A DNA stretch of 64,000 bases from UTCFX2 sp002050125 (GTDB lineage Bacteria > Chloroflexota > Anaerolineae > Anaerolineales > UBA4823). Positions 1 through 9,021 of the stretch are shown here, in pieces. How positions within the stretch are numbered: the stretch's first letter is position 1; every line of letters starts with the position of its first letter. The stretch covers positions 3,472,001 through 3,536,000 of the forward strand of contig JAOSJQ010000001.1 in NCBI GenBank assembly GCA_027494035.1, written 5' to 3'. The notes beneath the pieces are model-generated. The model worked only from the letters and a program-made list of their open reading frames with translations. It was not told the origin of the DNA and ran no database searches. The position numbers were made by a program, and so were the translations under genes.

Positions 1-1
1 C

Positions 2-175
2 GCTTTTTTGTACTTGCTGCAAAAATGGTACCGCGAAACTGGACGCAGACTTCAGGCGGTTCACCCGCGCGATCTGCTGCGCATCGTTGTGACGCTTTGC
101 GAATACGAAAACAATCCGCTACAATTGACGCCTGAGCTGATTGACGAAGCCTGTCGAAGCTACTTTGTAGATTAA
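2..175 (+). CDS. C-terminal fragment of a possible AAA-family ATPase
   Basis: Only the last 57 codons lie in the window. The visible residues include a basic run (W-Y-R-E-T-G-R-R), then H-P-R-D-L-L, a helical stretch, 'LTPELIDEA' and a terminal S-Y-F-V-D. This order resembles the helical C-terminal lid of a bacterial AAA-type ATPase family, but that is recalled from such C-termini and cannot be proved on a fragment. The frame closes with TAA at 173-175, only 21 bases before the next gene, so the two may be cotranscribed. Confidence 0.4.
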   Translation, partial: AFLYLLQKWYRETGRRLQAVHPRDLLRIVVTLCEYENNPLQLTPELIDEACRSYFVD

Positions 176-196
176 TCCGCACACGCTCGGTGAATC

Positions 197-1871
197 ATGG
201 ATTTCAACAAGTATTTCACAAATCAGGAAATTGAAACCATCCTAAAAGACTGGGAAACCGCCTATCCCGCGCTGGTTACGCTGCATCAGATTGGCAAGAG
301 CTATGCCGACCAACCGATCTGGCTGCTGGCGTTGACCAACCAGGAAACCGGCGCCGATACCGAAAAACCCGCCGTCTGGCTGGATGCCAACATTCACGCC
401 ACCGAGATCACAGGCACGACCGTCTTGCTCCACGTCGCCCATACGCTGCTGAGCGGTTATGGGAATGATGCGCAATGCACGCGCCTTTTGGACCATTCGA
501 CCTTTTACATCGTTCCTCGCGTCAATCCAGACGGCGCAGCTCTGGCAATGTCGGATCACCCGCATTACCTGCGTTCGGGAATCCGACCCTATCCCTGGCT
601 CGACCTCGCTGAAGGGCTACACGAGGCGGACATCGATGGCGACGGACGGGTGTTACAGATGCGCATCCTCGATCCAAACGGCGACTGGAAAGTCAGTTCA
701 CTGGATCCACGGCTGATGGAAAAGCGCCGTCCCGACGAATATGGAGGCGTTTATTATCGTTTGCTTCCCGAGGGAAAAATCGAGCGTTTTGACGGTTATA
801 CCATCAAAATTGCGCCCCCTGCCCAAGGGCTTGACTTCAACCGCAACTTTCCTTATGAATGGCGCGGCGAAGCCGATCAGCAGGGCTTCAGGTCCCTATC
901 CAACTTCTGAAAGAGAGACGCGCGCCCTGGTTGATTTCATCACTCAGCATCCCAACATCAACCTGGCGGCTGCGTACCACACATTCAGCCGCGTGATTCT
1001 GCGCTGCTACAGCACCCAGCCGGACGAGAACATGGAAACCGCCGATCTCTGGGTTTACAAGAAAATTGGGCAGATCGGCACGGATCTCACCGGATACCGC
1101 TCCGTTTCGACCTTTCACGATTTCAAGTATCACCCCAAAGAGACTACCACAGGAGCTTTTGACGATTGGCTGTACGATCATCTGGGGGTCTATGCATTCA
1201 CCATCGAACTTTGGGACTTGCCCGATGAAGCTGGGATCAAGGAGCGTAAATTCATTGAATGGTTCCGCGACCACCCGCACACCGACGATCAAAAAATCCT
1301 GAATTGGGTGGATCAGCATTCCACAAAAAAGGGTTATGTCGATTGGTATCGGTTTGAGCATCCGCAGCTTGGACCCGTGGAACTAGGCGGCTGGGACGTG
1401 ATGTACACCTGGGGCAATCCCCCCGTGGAGTTAGTCGGAGCGGAAGCGGAGCGCAACACGCGCTTTGCCATCACACTGGGCGACCTGCTGCCACATCTGA
1501 ACATTCACACCCTGAAAGCTGAGCCAACCGGGGAAGGAAACTATCACGTTACCCTGGTTGTTGAAAACTCCGGTTTTCTGCCTACCTCGACCAGCGAACA
1601 GGGAAAGAAACGGAAAACAATGCGACCGGTTCGGGCGCGCCTCGGTCTCGGTTCGGGGATGGAACTGCTCAGCGGTCGACCCGAAGTAGAGCTTGGGCAT
1701 CTTGAGGGGCGCAGCAATAAACTTGATCCAGACATCCTTTGGGGCAGTTCCCCCACCGACAACCGGGCGCTGGTCGAATGGGTGGTGCGCGGCAAACCGG
1801 GCGATAGGCTGGAGGTGCATGTATCCAGCGAGCGCGCCGGCTCCATTCACACCTCATTAGCGCTTCCTTAA
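197..1871 (+). CDS. M14-family zinc carboxypeptidase, with apparent frameshift
   Basis: Secretion is not evident; no signal peptide is visible. The N-terminal part has the M14 zinc motif H-A-T-E in 'NIHATEIT' near residue 67, then 'PRVNPDG' and 'GLDFNRNFPYEW', typical of zinc carboxypeptidases that trim C-terminal residues. The first frame stops at 910, but the second frame, open from before 741 to 1871, continues the family: 'GPYPTSERETRALVDF', a third zinc ligand in 'AAYHTFSRVILR' and the catalytic Glu in 'FTIELWD'. The frames join at about 884-890, where removing one base from 'ggcttca' restores G-S-G-P-Y-P. Downstream is a C-terminal beta-rich extension. The gap to the M24 peptidase is 18 bases, so the two form a peptidase operon. 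Either a sequencing error or a recent pseudogene. Confidence 0.8.
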
Positions 1872-1889
1872 AGAAGTAATGGTAGAAAA

Positions 1890-3086
1890 ATGACGAAGCA
1901 GCTTGTGCTTGAAAAGACCGCTCAGGCAATCGAAATCCTGCAGGAGACGGAGATCGATCTCTGGCTGACCTTCGTGCGCGAGACGCCTGCCAGCGGCGAT
2001 CCGGTGCTGCCGCTGATTTACGGTCACGACCTGACCTGGCAAAGCGCTTTAATCATGACCCGCCAGGGCGAAAGCATCGCTATTGTGGGGCAGTTCGAGG
2101 CTGAGACCGCCCGGCTCACCGGGGCGTATCGGGAAGTGCTGCCTTATCACCAATCGATCCGACCGCTTCTGCTGGAGACCTTAGCCCGGCTGCAGCCTCG
2201 ACAAATCGCCCTCAATTATTCAGCCAATGATGTGTTAGCCGATGGGCTTTCACATGGAATGTTTCAGGTTCTGCAAAACTACATTGAAGGGACGCCCTGG
2301 TCCGAGCGCTTGATTTCGGCAGAACGCATCATCGCCGCGCTGCGCGGCCGCAAAATCCCAACCGAGGTGGCGCGCATCCAACGTGCAATTAATACCACAC
2401 TCCAGATTTACGAGCGGACATATGAGTTCGCGGCGCCAGGCATGAGCGAACAAGAGATTGCGCGTTTTATGCACAATCAACTCGAGGTTTTTGAAGTCGC
2501 ACCAGCCTGGGAAAGCAACTCCTGCCCGGCGGTCAATGCCGGACCAGATTCCCCCGTCGGGCACGCGGCGCCAACTAGTCTGCGTCTGCAGGCTGGGCAG
2601 ATCTTGCATTTCGACTTCGGCGTCAAACAGGACGAATATTGTTCAGATATTCAACGCGTGATGTACTTCTTAAAGCCCGGTGAAACACACGCGCCCGAAC
2701 CAGTTCAACGCGGGTTCGATACAGTTGTGCGCGCGATCCAGGCGGCTGCCCGTGCAATGAAACCGGGCGCGCCGGGCAAAGAAGTGGATTCAATCGCCCG
2801 TCAGATCGTGGTTGGCGCCGGTTATCCCGAGTACATGCATGCCACCGGGCACCAGCTTGGACGGATGGCGCACGATGGCGCCGGCGTGCTCGGACCGGAG
2901 TGGGAACGCTATGGCGATACGCCCAATTACCCGCTCGAACTGAATCAGATCTATACCATCGAACCCAGCCTGCCCGTGCCGAGGTACGGGTACATAGGGC
3001 TCGAAGAAGATGTCATCGTGACGGAGAATGGGGCTGAATTTCTCGGCTCTCCGCAAACCGAATTAATGCTTAAGGCGCTCGATTGA
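1890..3086 (+). CDS. M24-family aminopeptidase (Xaa-Pro peptidase-like)
   Basis: Metal-dependent 'pita-bread' peptidase of the Xaa-Pro aminopeptidase/prolidase group, 398 aa and probably cytoplasmic. The N-terminal creatinase-like half (residues 1-150) precedes the catalytic half. All five metal ligands are visible: D and D in 'HFDFGVKQDEYCSDI' (about 240 and 251), H in 'HATGHQLG' (about 316), E in 'YTIEPS' (about 357) and E in 'GLEEDVIV' (about 371). It follows the M14 carboxypeptidase by 18 bases and probably works with it in peptide salvage. Its 3' end overlaps the convergent secreted-protein gene by 17 bases once that gene's frameshift is corrected. Confidence 0.88.
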   Translation: MTKQLVLEKTAQAIEILQETEIDLWLTFVRETPASGDPVLPLIYGHDLTWQSALIMTRQGESIAIVGQFEAETARLTGAYREVLPYHQSIRPLLLETLARLQPRQIALNYSANDVLADGLSHGMFQVLQNYIEGTPWSERLISAERIIAALRGRKIPTEVARIQRAINTTLQIYERTYEFAAPGMSEQEIARFMHNQLEVFEVAPAWESNSCPAVNAGPDSPVGHAAPTSLRLQAGQILHFDFGVKQDEYCSDIQRVMYFLKPGETHAPEPVQRGFDTVVRAIQAAARAMKPGAPGKEVDSIARQIVVGAGYPEYMHATGHQLGRMAHDGAGVLGPEWERYGDTPNYPLELNQIYTIEPSLPVPRYGYIGLEEDVIVTENGAEFLGSPQTELMLKALD

Positions 3087-4529
3087 CCATCGGCAAGAAT
3101 AGATAGCTGTACCGGATCGCATCGACCGGACCAAAATATTCAGTGCCGCCGGTCGTGACAACCTCCACCCAATAATGGTAAAGCACCCCGAGGCTCGTCG
3201 TGGTGTCTGTATAGGAATAGGGTCCGCCAGGCGAAACCGCCCCCCCGAAATAGACGGAATCATCACGTTGTTGAGTTTGAGGTTTGGCGTGAGCGTCGTC
3301 GAGCGATAGACATTGAAACCAAGCACGTTTTCCTCAAAAGTAGTGTGCCAATCAATGATGATATTTCGGTCTTGTACGGTCGCATTGAACGCATCCATCG
3401 TTATGGACGCAGCGTTGCCTCCCGCGGTGTACGTGGTGAATGCAGTAGAATCAATCGAAAAAGTATTCTTGGCTGCATTCACGGGCAATCCACTTGTCCA
3501 GCTTTGCCCATTGCGCTGCAAAGCTAGAAGCAGGCTTTCTGTTCCTACCACATCACTTTGAGTGTAGGTGAATTGCATCGTCGCAGAGATATCAGAGATT
3601 CCATTACTGCTCATCACCCAATAGCGCAGCAAATGATTAGGAAAGTAATTCTCCGACATCCGTGCGTTGACGACGCGGATGCAGACGCGTGGATACTCAG
3701 CCAATGTCCCGCTGGTCAGCGTCATCTTGGCTGGCGAATATTCGGGCGTGCCGGTGCGGTCGCCAATGGGAAAAGTGAAAACAAACCCCTCAACTGGCAC
3801 AGGGTCATATTCCCGATAGTCTTTGCAAAGCGACCCATTTTCTGCCACAATCATCTTCGAAGCTGAAAAAGATCCTACGATCTTGGCTTGCGGCGCGAGT
3901 TCGAGCCGGTTCGACCCCAGAAGCAAGCTCCCCGATTGCAGGGTGAGCGTCATAAAGACGCTTTGCGTGAAGTCAAGTCGCACGTTCTGGGGGTTATTAA
4001 TGAGCAGGTGGTGGAAAGATGTGACAGAGCCTCCGCCAATGCTCTGCTGGACAACGCCATTCATCTCCAGTGTCCCCAGACCGTTCTTAAAAACACCCGG
4101 CGTGGTTCGCGAATAATTGCCAGCCAGGCTGAGCGTCCCCGCGGGAGCGTTTAACGTTCCATCTTGGATGTTCAGATTTCCAGTCAAGGCGGTATTGCCG
4201 GACATGGTTACCGTAATTTCCCGGTTGAGGACAAGCGATTCGTTGTACGTTCCGCCAGCTACATAAAGATCTCCACCCAGGTCCACCTGACTGATGCCAT
4301 AGGTAATCGACCCAAAGGCGCAGTCCGAGCCGCTCGTGTAAGGCAGGTCAAACATCCCGTTGCACAGAGTGTCATCTCCGTCCGTGCGAACATAAATTGG
4401 CGTTGCGGCATGCGCCGGTTCGACCGGACTCCATGCAAGCAAAAAGAAAGCCGTCAAAAAACCAGCGATCACGAACGAACCGAGGATCAAGAGAAAAGCG
4501 CGCTTATTTTTGCTTATACCGGCAATCAT
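3070..4529 (-). CDS. Secreted surface protein with beta-helix-like N-domain, frameshifted near the C-terminus
   Basis: Unrecognised family. The chosen start, ATG at 4529, has a GGAGG six bases upstream; longer in-frame starts exist but lack one. Residues 10-40 form a signal peptide ending near 'AHAA'. A stretch starting 'TPIYVRTDGDD' then resembles polymorphic outer-membrane/parallel beta-helix repeats ('GTYNESLVLNREITVTMSGN'), followed by beta-sandwich sequence and a fibronectin-like 'FNVYRSTT' segment. The raw frame runs to 3063, but adding one base to the C-run at 3240-3246 restores 'PGGPYSYTDTT', 'YHYWVEVV' and a terminal 'SYLFLPMVNR', a C-terminal signature common in Anaerolineae exported proteins. 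Corrected stop is TAA at 3072-3070. Adhesion or sugar-layer role is guesswork. Confidence 0.65.
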
Positions 4530-4655
4530 GATGGACCTCCCCGGAGTGGTTTTCATGCTCCTAATAATATAATCAAGATATGAGTGCTTGCTGTATGCCA
4601 TCAATATAACATTGATTAATTACGCGTACATTAATAAATCAGGATACCCGGCAGC

Positions 4656-4683
4656 TTCAAGCCGATCCATTTCATGTTAAAAT
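4656..4683 (+). promoter_or_regulatory. Candidate promoter of hisS
   Basis: A -10 hexamer TAAAAT at 4678-4683 follows a weak -35 TTCAAG at 4656-4661 with a 16-base spacer. It lies 42 bases before the preferred hisS start and would exclude the more upstream ATG at 4674. Confidence 0.35.
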
Positions 4684-4724
4684 CTCTCCACTCAACACCT
4701 CCCTGGAAGGTAACTCTGACCCAC

Positions 4725-6004
4725 ATGAAATCTTCTGTTCAAGCCGTTAAGGGCACCCGCGACTATTATCCGGAAGAAATGGCGCTGCGCAACTTCCTGT
4801 ATTCCACTGCTCGAGCTGTATCCGAGTCATTTGGCTACCAAGAATGGGATAGCCCGTTTCTCGAGACGCTGGATCTGTATGCCGCCAAATCCGGTGAAGA
4901 ATTGGTGAAGGAACAAGCTTTTGTTTTCCCCGACCGCGGAGGCGATCTCATCACGCTGCGCCCCGAACTGACGCCCAGCCTGGCGCGGATGGTGGCGCAG
5001 CGCCAGCGACAACTCATCTATCCCTTGCGCTGGTGGTCATGGGGTCCGTGCTGGCGGTACGAACGCCCGCAGAAAGGTCGAACGCGCGAGTTCTTCCAAT
5101 GGAACGTCGATCTGATCGGCGTCGATTCCCCCAGGCGGACGCCGAGATGATCGCTCTAGCCGCTTCGTTCATCCGCCAGATCGGCTTGCAGCCGAATCAG
5201 GTCAGCATTCTGGTCAACAACCGCGCGTTGATTTCCAGCGAGCTTTCCCAGATGGGAGTCCTAACCGAGATGAGCAAGCAGGTGTTTCGCCTGATCGACC
5301 GGCGGGACAAAATGTCTTCCGAAAGCTGGGAAGCCTACGCCCTAGAGCTTGGTTTGAACCCCGATCAACTGGAGGGGTTGAAAAACCTGTTGGCTGACCA
5401 GGAGTTGTGGCGCAAATCGCCGGATCTGACGGCTTGCTTCGAGTTGATCGAAGACTTAGGGCTCAAAGATTATGTGCGTTTTGCGCCGCAGATCGTGCGC
5501 GGACTGGATTATTACACCGGGACTGTCTTTGAAGCGTGGGACAACGACGGTGAATTTCGCGCCATCCTGGGGGGCGGGCGCTATGACAACCTGGTCGCAG
5601 CCGTTGGCGGAGATCCGCTGCCGGCGGTCGGTTTCGCCATGGGCGATCTGGTGGTCAGCCTGGTGCTCAAGAAGTTCAAAGCCCTCCCGCCCGATCTCGG
5701 CGCTTCCCCCGCCAAGGTGCTTGTAACCGTTTTTGACGAGAGTTCCCTGCACAGTTCGTTCGCGGTAGCAGCCGATCTGCGTCGTCACGGCTTCCCGACC
5801 GCCGTCTACCCCGAGGTCGCCAAACTTTCCACCCAGCTCAAATATGGAGATCGGATGGGTTTTTGGGTTATCCTGATGCTGGGTCCCGACGAACTGGCTC
5901 AGGATCAGATCACCATTAAGGATTTGCGCCGCGGCGAGCAGCAGACCATCCCCCAGGCTGAGCTGGTCGAACAGTTGCGCTATTTGCTGCCGCCTCCGGC
6001 TTGA
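4725..6004 (+). CDS. hisS: Histidyl-tRNA synthetase, with apparent frameshift
   Basis: Charges tRNA-His with histidine. The start at 4725 opens with 'VKGTRDYYPEE', the usual class II HisRS N-terminus. Motif 2 is seen in 'WRYERPQKGRTREFFQWN', and the histidine-A loop in 'RGLDYYTGTVFE'; a C-terminal anticodon-binding domain follows. The reading frame breaks at the C-run 5128-5132: adding one C fuses 'LIGVDS' to 'PQADAEMIALA'. As hisS is essential and normally single-copy, a base-calling error is more likely than a dead gene. Motif 3 reads 'AVGFAMGDLVV' in place of the usual 'GFAxGxER', so its Arg is missing. The HisZ regulatory homologue was considered, but the intact motif 2 loop and histidine loop favour a real synthetase. 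tRNA-His lies directly downstream. Confidence 0.9.
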
Positions 6005-6022
6005 TTGGCGCGCGCTGATTCC

Positions 6023-6051
6023 TTGCCGGGCGTACCCGTTCATGTTAGAAT
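6023..6051 (+). promoter_or_regulatory. Promoter of tRNA-His
   Basis: -35 TTGCCG at 6023-6028, 17-base spacer, -10 TAGAAT at 6046-6051, placing transcription start near 6058, seven bases before the tRNA. Confidence 0.6.
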
Positions 6052-6064
6052 TCGGGCGAGTTAT

Positions 6065-6137
6065 GGTGGGTGTAGCTCAATGGCAGAGCACCTGACTGTG
6101 GATCAGGTGGTTGTGGGTTCGACCCCCATCACCCACC
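6065..6137 (+). tRNA. tRNA-His(GTG)
   Basis: Cloverleaf is complete: acceptor arms gtgggtg (6066-6072) and cacccac (6130-6136), D stem gctc/gagc, anticodon stem cctga/tcagg with loop ctgtgga (anticodon GTG), and T stem gtggg/cccat with loop ttcgacc. The extra 5' G at 6065 can pair with discriminator C at 6137, the identity signature of bacterial tRNA-His. CCA is not encoded. The gene sits 60 bases after hisS, the enzyme that charges it. Confidence 0.95.
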
Positions 6138-6148
6138 CCTCGAAGGAG

Positions 6149-6177
6149 GCCTTCCGGTTTCAGTTGGAAGGCTTTTT
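6149..6177 (+). terminator. Rho-independent terminator after tRNA-His
   Basis: Stem gccttcc (6149-6155) and ggaaggc (6166-6172) with a 10-base loop, followed directly by five T (6173-6177). Confidence 0.8.
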
Positions 6178-6303
6178 CGATACCGGCTCTTCCTCACTTT
6201 GACCCCGCCAGGGATTCGCTCGTCCTGACCAATACCCATAATTCGATGATCCGCTGCTACCAGACAATCGTCGAAGCGCTTAGTCTGAGTTTTCCTATGT
6301 CGC

Positions 6304-6693
6304 CTATAAAAACCCCGTTTGGGAATACCGGCTCAGGCGCGCAAGGAACAGTGGCGTCAGAGGCGTGCTGAACGAAATCTCGATCCGTCCGGACCAATCT
6401 AGATGGAATAAACTCGCCCCAAACGAAGCCCACAATTCATCCGCACGCCCGGTCGACCATTCAATTTGCTTGAAACGTGGATCATCCAGGCGCACATCCA
6501 CAAGCTTTTTACCATATCCGAATGCAATAAAACGCTCGCGCGTCAGCGCGAGCGCTCCGCTGTACCAGGTGCGCTTCCAGGAATAATACCGCCCTGGGAG
6601 GCGTAGTTCGGTATAGGTGACCCAAACAGGCACTCCTTCATCCTGTACCATGATCACCTCAGAATCCAACAACTCCCGGCTGTCACTCGGCAA
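6304..6693 (-). CDS. Hypothetical protein, PH-like beta-rich
   Basis: Not recognised. The 129 residues from a TTG start at 6693 are rich in alternating hydrophobic and aromatic residues ('VWVTYTEL', 'WYSGALALTRERFIAFGYGK', 'RIEISFS') suggesting a small beta-barrel of the PH/GRAM type. The frame stays open upstream, and the text from a possible CTG at 6738 ('KKTLLYQLFRIGRLPSD') looks like coding sequence, so translation may begin there, 7 bases after the upstream gene's TAG. No membrane segment. Likely in operon with the lipoprotein gene before it. Confidence 0.55.
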   Translation of the reverse strand: MPSDSRELLDSEVIMVQDEGVPVWVTYTELRLPGRYYSWKRTWYSGALALTRERFIAFGYGKKLVDVRLDDPRFKQIEWSTGRADELWASFGASLFHLDWSGRIEISFSTPLTPLFLARLSRYSQTGFL

Positions 6694-6745
6694 CCGGCCA
6701 ATTCGGAATAGCTGGTAGAGCAGTGTTTTCTTTGTCAGAGCCTGT

Positions 6746-7441
6746 CTATTTCACCTTGATCGTCTCTAGAGGTCTGTTGACGTAAACATCCGTGAACTGG
6801 CAATCGTAGAGATTCTTGCTCTTCCAGAGATCATCCAGGTGCTTTTGATAATCCGGTGTGTATTTGAACCGGCACCAATAGATTCGAAACCACGCTGCTC
6901 CGTGCGGATAAAATTCAACATATTGACCAGGTTTGATGAAATTCCCGCCATAAGGCATTGCCGTACCGATCCACAGGGTTTTCTTACCCGCGTTGCGCAC
7001 CCGCAAAGTACAGCACTCCGAGAAAATCGCTGTGGGTGAAACATAAGGCGCTGGCTCGAAAACCGGGTAGGTTGGGCTGGGGTAAAGCGGCGGCAGCGTG
7101 TATGTCGGCAGCGGTGTGTAAGTAGGCAGGGGGGTCTGGGTTGGTTCGGGCGTATATGTAGGGAGTTCAGTGAACGTTGGTTGTGGCGTGGGGCTCTCGG
7201 CAAAGAAATCCGTCGTAGGGGCGACCGCTTGCGCGGGTTGGGTAGGTGCGAAGCCTGTCGCGGGTGGTTGTTGAGGTCCCTGGCCTCCTCCAATCGGCAC
7301 AAACCTCTCCACCACCGAACAGCCCGTCAAAACGACTGTCAGGATCAAGATCATCACAATCCACCCGTAATAAGTAGTTTTTCTCCACCACTCCGGCGCC
7401 AATCGACTATTGATAATTGAAGTTAGCGAGCCGAAAATCAT
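6746..7441 (-). CDS. Membrane-anchored or lipoprotein-type exported protein with Thr/Pro linker
   Basis: The start ATG at 7441 is preceded by GGAGGTG. A short cytoplasmic segment leads to a hydrophobic helix ending 'LTVVLTGCSVV', a possible lipobox. Residues 65-135 are a Thr/Pro/Tyr-rich linker of 'PTYTP' and 'PTPQP' repeats, likely an extended cell-wall spacer. The C-terminal 90 residues form a compact domain starting 'CCTLRVRNAGKKTLWIG', with a Cys pair and aromatic residues that may bind a ligand outside the cell. Function unknown. Confidence 0.7.
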   Translation of the reverse strand: MIFGSLTSIINSRLAPEWWRKTTYYGWIVMILILTVVLTGCSVVERFVPIGGGQGPQQPPATGFAPTQPAQAVAPTTDFFAESPTPQPTFTELPTYTPEPTQTPLPTYTPLPTYTLPPLYPSPTYPVFEPAPYVSPTAIFSECCTLRVRNAGKKTLWIGTAMPYGGNFIKPGQYVEFYPHGAAWFRIYWCRFKYTPDYQKHLDDLWKSKNLYDCQFTDVYVNRPLETIKVK

Positions 7442-7708
7442 GATGCACCTCCGATTAAGCCACTTAAGGCTTATCCTATGTCTGAAGAACAATCAGATTG
7501 TGGTGACTTCATCTTTCTACCCTAATCATGGCATGATCCGAATAAAATGTCAATCGACCCAAAGTAATTGAAAAGCTGAGCAATCCTGATCGATCTTCAG
7601 GAGATGTTAGAATGGTCTGATGGAAGTCAAGAAACACCGCGTTTCCATTAGATGGGCATTGAATGGGCATGCTCGAATCCGCTTGCCCGTAGATGAGAGG
7701 GTTTCCCA

Positions 7709-8197
7709 TTGAAAGCAACTCCTGCACAATTCTCCTCACCTGTCACCCAGGATTTGGATGCCAAAAAGATTCCCTATCGCACGTTCATTCACCCGGGACC
7801 GGTCGCATCGCTCGAGCAAGCTGCACTTGAACGGGGTCAACGCCCAGAACAGGTGATCCGCAGCATCGTCTTCCGCTTACACAATGACGAATTTGTGATG
7901 GTGTTGGTTCCTGGTCCTGCACAGATCTCCTGGTCGCGGCTGCGCGAGCACGTTGGCGTCTCGCGAATGACCATGGCGACCAAAGAAGAGGTTTTGGATC
8001 GCACCGGTTACCAGACCGGCTCAGTATCTCCCTTCGGGCTGCCAACATCTATGCGCATCCTGGCGGACGAAAAGATCTTCGAACAAGGTGAAATCTCGAT
8101 CGGTTCGGGGGTACGCAACACAACCGTGATTCTTTCTGGCGCTGACCTGCGCCACGCATTGGGTAAAATCGAAGTCGGCTGCTTTGTCGAATGTTGA
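7709..8197 (+). CDS. YbaK/EbsC-family aminoacyl-tRNA deacylase
   Basis: 162 aa, matching the usual length of free-standing YbaK/ProX editing domains that hydrolyse mischarged aminoacyl-tRNAs such as Cys-tRNA-Pro. The fold is visible as 'PYRTFIHPGPVASLEQAA', 'QVIRSIVFRLHNDEFVMVLVPG', 'ATKEEVLDRTGYQTGSVSPFGL' and 'EISIGSGVRNTTVILSGADL', in the family's order. The start is TTG with a GAGAGG eight bases upstream. Which amino acid it edits cannot be read from the sequence. The 267 bases upstream hold no other gene I can support. Confidence 0.85.
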   Translation: MKATPAQFSSPVTQDLDAKKIPYRTFIHPGPVASLEQAALERGQRPEQVIRSIVFRLHNDEFVMVLVPGPAQISWSRLREHVGVSRMTMATKEEVLDRTGYQTGSVSPFGLPTSMRILADEKIFEQGEISIGSGVRNTTVILSGADLRHALGKIEVGCFVEC

Positions 8198-8245
8198 TTT
8201 GTGACAAGCAATGAATTCTTGCGGTTCGCTAAAATTAAACAACGC

Positions 8246-8273
8246 GGCGGTCAATCTCGTAAGATCAACCGCC
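8246..8273. terminator. Weak hairpin between convergent genes
   Basis: GGCGGT..ATC and GAT..ACCGCC form an imperfect stem with a small internal mismatch. There is no T-run on the plus strand, and only T-rich sequence several bases beyond on the minus strand. It may separate the convergent YbaK and membrane-protein genes. Confidence 0.3.
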
Positions 8274-8307
8274 CGTCGAAGACCAACGTTCTGATTGAAG
8301 CCTCGAA

Positions 8308-8877
8308 CTAATCCGTCGAGGCAGGTTCGATAGTTTCGTGATGGTTCGAAGCTTGGCGCCGGCTGGGCGCTTTCTCTGCCAGCGGCTTGCCCTCCGCGCC
8401 TTGTGCTTTTTCAGCATCCTCTTTTTCCAGCAGAGCGGTCTTCTTATTGTTAGCTTCGCGCGCTTTGCGGTAAGCCTGGCTGTAAACAGAGATCGCTTCG
8501 ACAAACACCTGGCGCATGTGGGGATCGTGATCCAGATCCCCGTCGATCAACTGGCTGAGGCTGTATCCGGAATAGTGGTTGAAGTCATTGAGCGCTTTGA
8601 CGAACTCGTTCAATTGCGCCTCGCTCAATCCAGACAGCCAATCCTTGAAATCTTCCGGAAATGTCGCGGAGGAATCTTGTTTCACCCATTCTCGAAATTG
8701 CAGCGAAAAAAGGCGCGGATTGAAGATAGAAACCCAACGGTTTCCCATTCGGTCAGACCAGTTTTTTGTTTTTGGAGCGGATTTGTCTCTCGCCTGGCTG
8801 GCTTTGGCGCTCGTGGGGCTGATCCCCAAGAGATAACCCAGCAGCGCGAAGATTAGCAACAGAATCAGTAAATCCAT
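8308..8877 (-). CDS. Single-pass membrane protein of unknown function
   Basis: 189 aa. Residues 1-18 are one hydrophobic helix (MDLLILLLIFALLGYLLG), followed by a soluble region. Residues 45-140 look alpha-helical ('FREWVKQDSSATFPEDFKDWL', 'EAQLNEFVKALNDFN'), and the last 45 are charged and Ala/Glu/Lys-rich, probably disordered. No family recognised. A 23-codon gene with a similar hydrophobic peptide lies 12 bases upstream. Confidence 0.6.
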   Translation of the reverse strand: MDLLILLLIFALLGYLLGISPTSAKASQARDKSAPKTKNWSDRMGNRWVSIFNPRLFSLQFREWVKQDSSATFPEDFKDWLSGLSEAQLNEFVKALNDFNHYSGYSLSQLIDGDLDHDPHMRQVFVEAISVYSQAYRKAREANNKKTALLEKEDAEKAQGAEGKPLAEKAPSRRQASNHHETIEPASTD

Positions 8878-8889
8878 AATCCACTTCGC

Positions 8890-8961
8890 TTAGGCAGCGC
8901 GCCGCTTCCCTAAATAATACCCGACAACCAGCGCCAATACGAGCAGAACAAAGAGTGCCAT
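8890..8961 (-). CDS. 23-residue single-helix membrane micropeptide
   Basis: ATG at 8961 is preceded by a near-perfect Shine-Dalgarno (agaggaggt, about six bases away). The peptide has an uninterrupted hydrophobic helix followed by G-Y-Y-L-G-K-R-R-A-A, so it would insert with its positive C-terminus in the cytoplasm. It is followed after 12 bases by a gene whose N-terminus has the same pattern (hydrophobic run then G-Y-L-L-G), and a third N-terminus of this kind is at 19236. The strong ribosome site and spacing make translation plausible; function unknown. Confidence 0.55.
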   Translation of the reverse strand: MALFVLLVLALVVGYYLGKRRAA

Positions 8962-9021
8962 GTGATACCTCCTCTTTCTAATCGAACCACAAACGGCATT
9001 ATAACACGGCAGAGCGCTCTT

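Noticed and set aside
4725..6004. HisZ (ATP phosphoribosyltransferase regulator) in place of HisRS
   Set aside because: The ERPQ.GR motif 2 loop and the RGLDYYTG loop are intact and the tRNA-His gene is adjacent.
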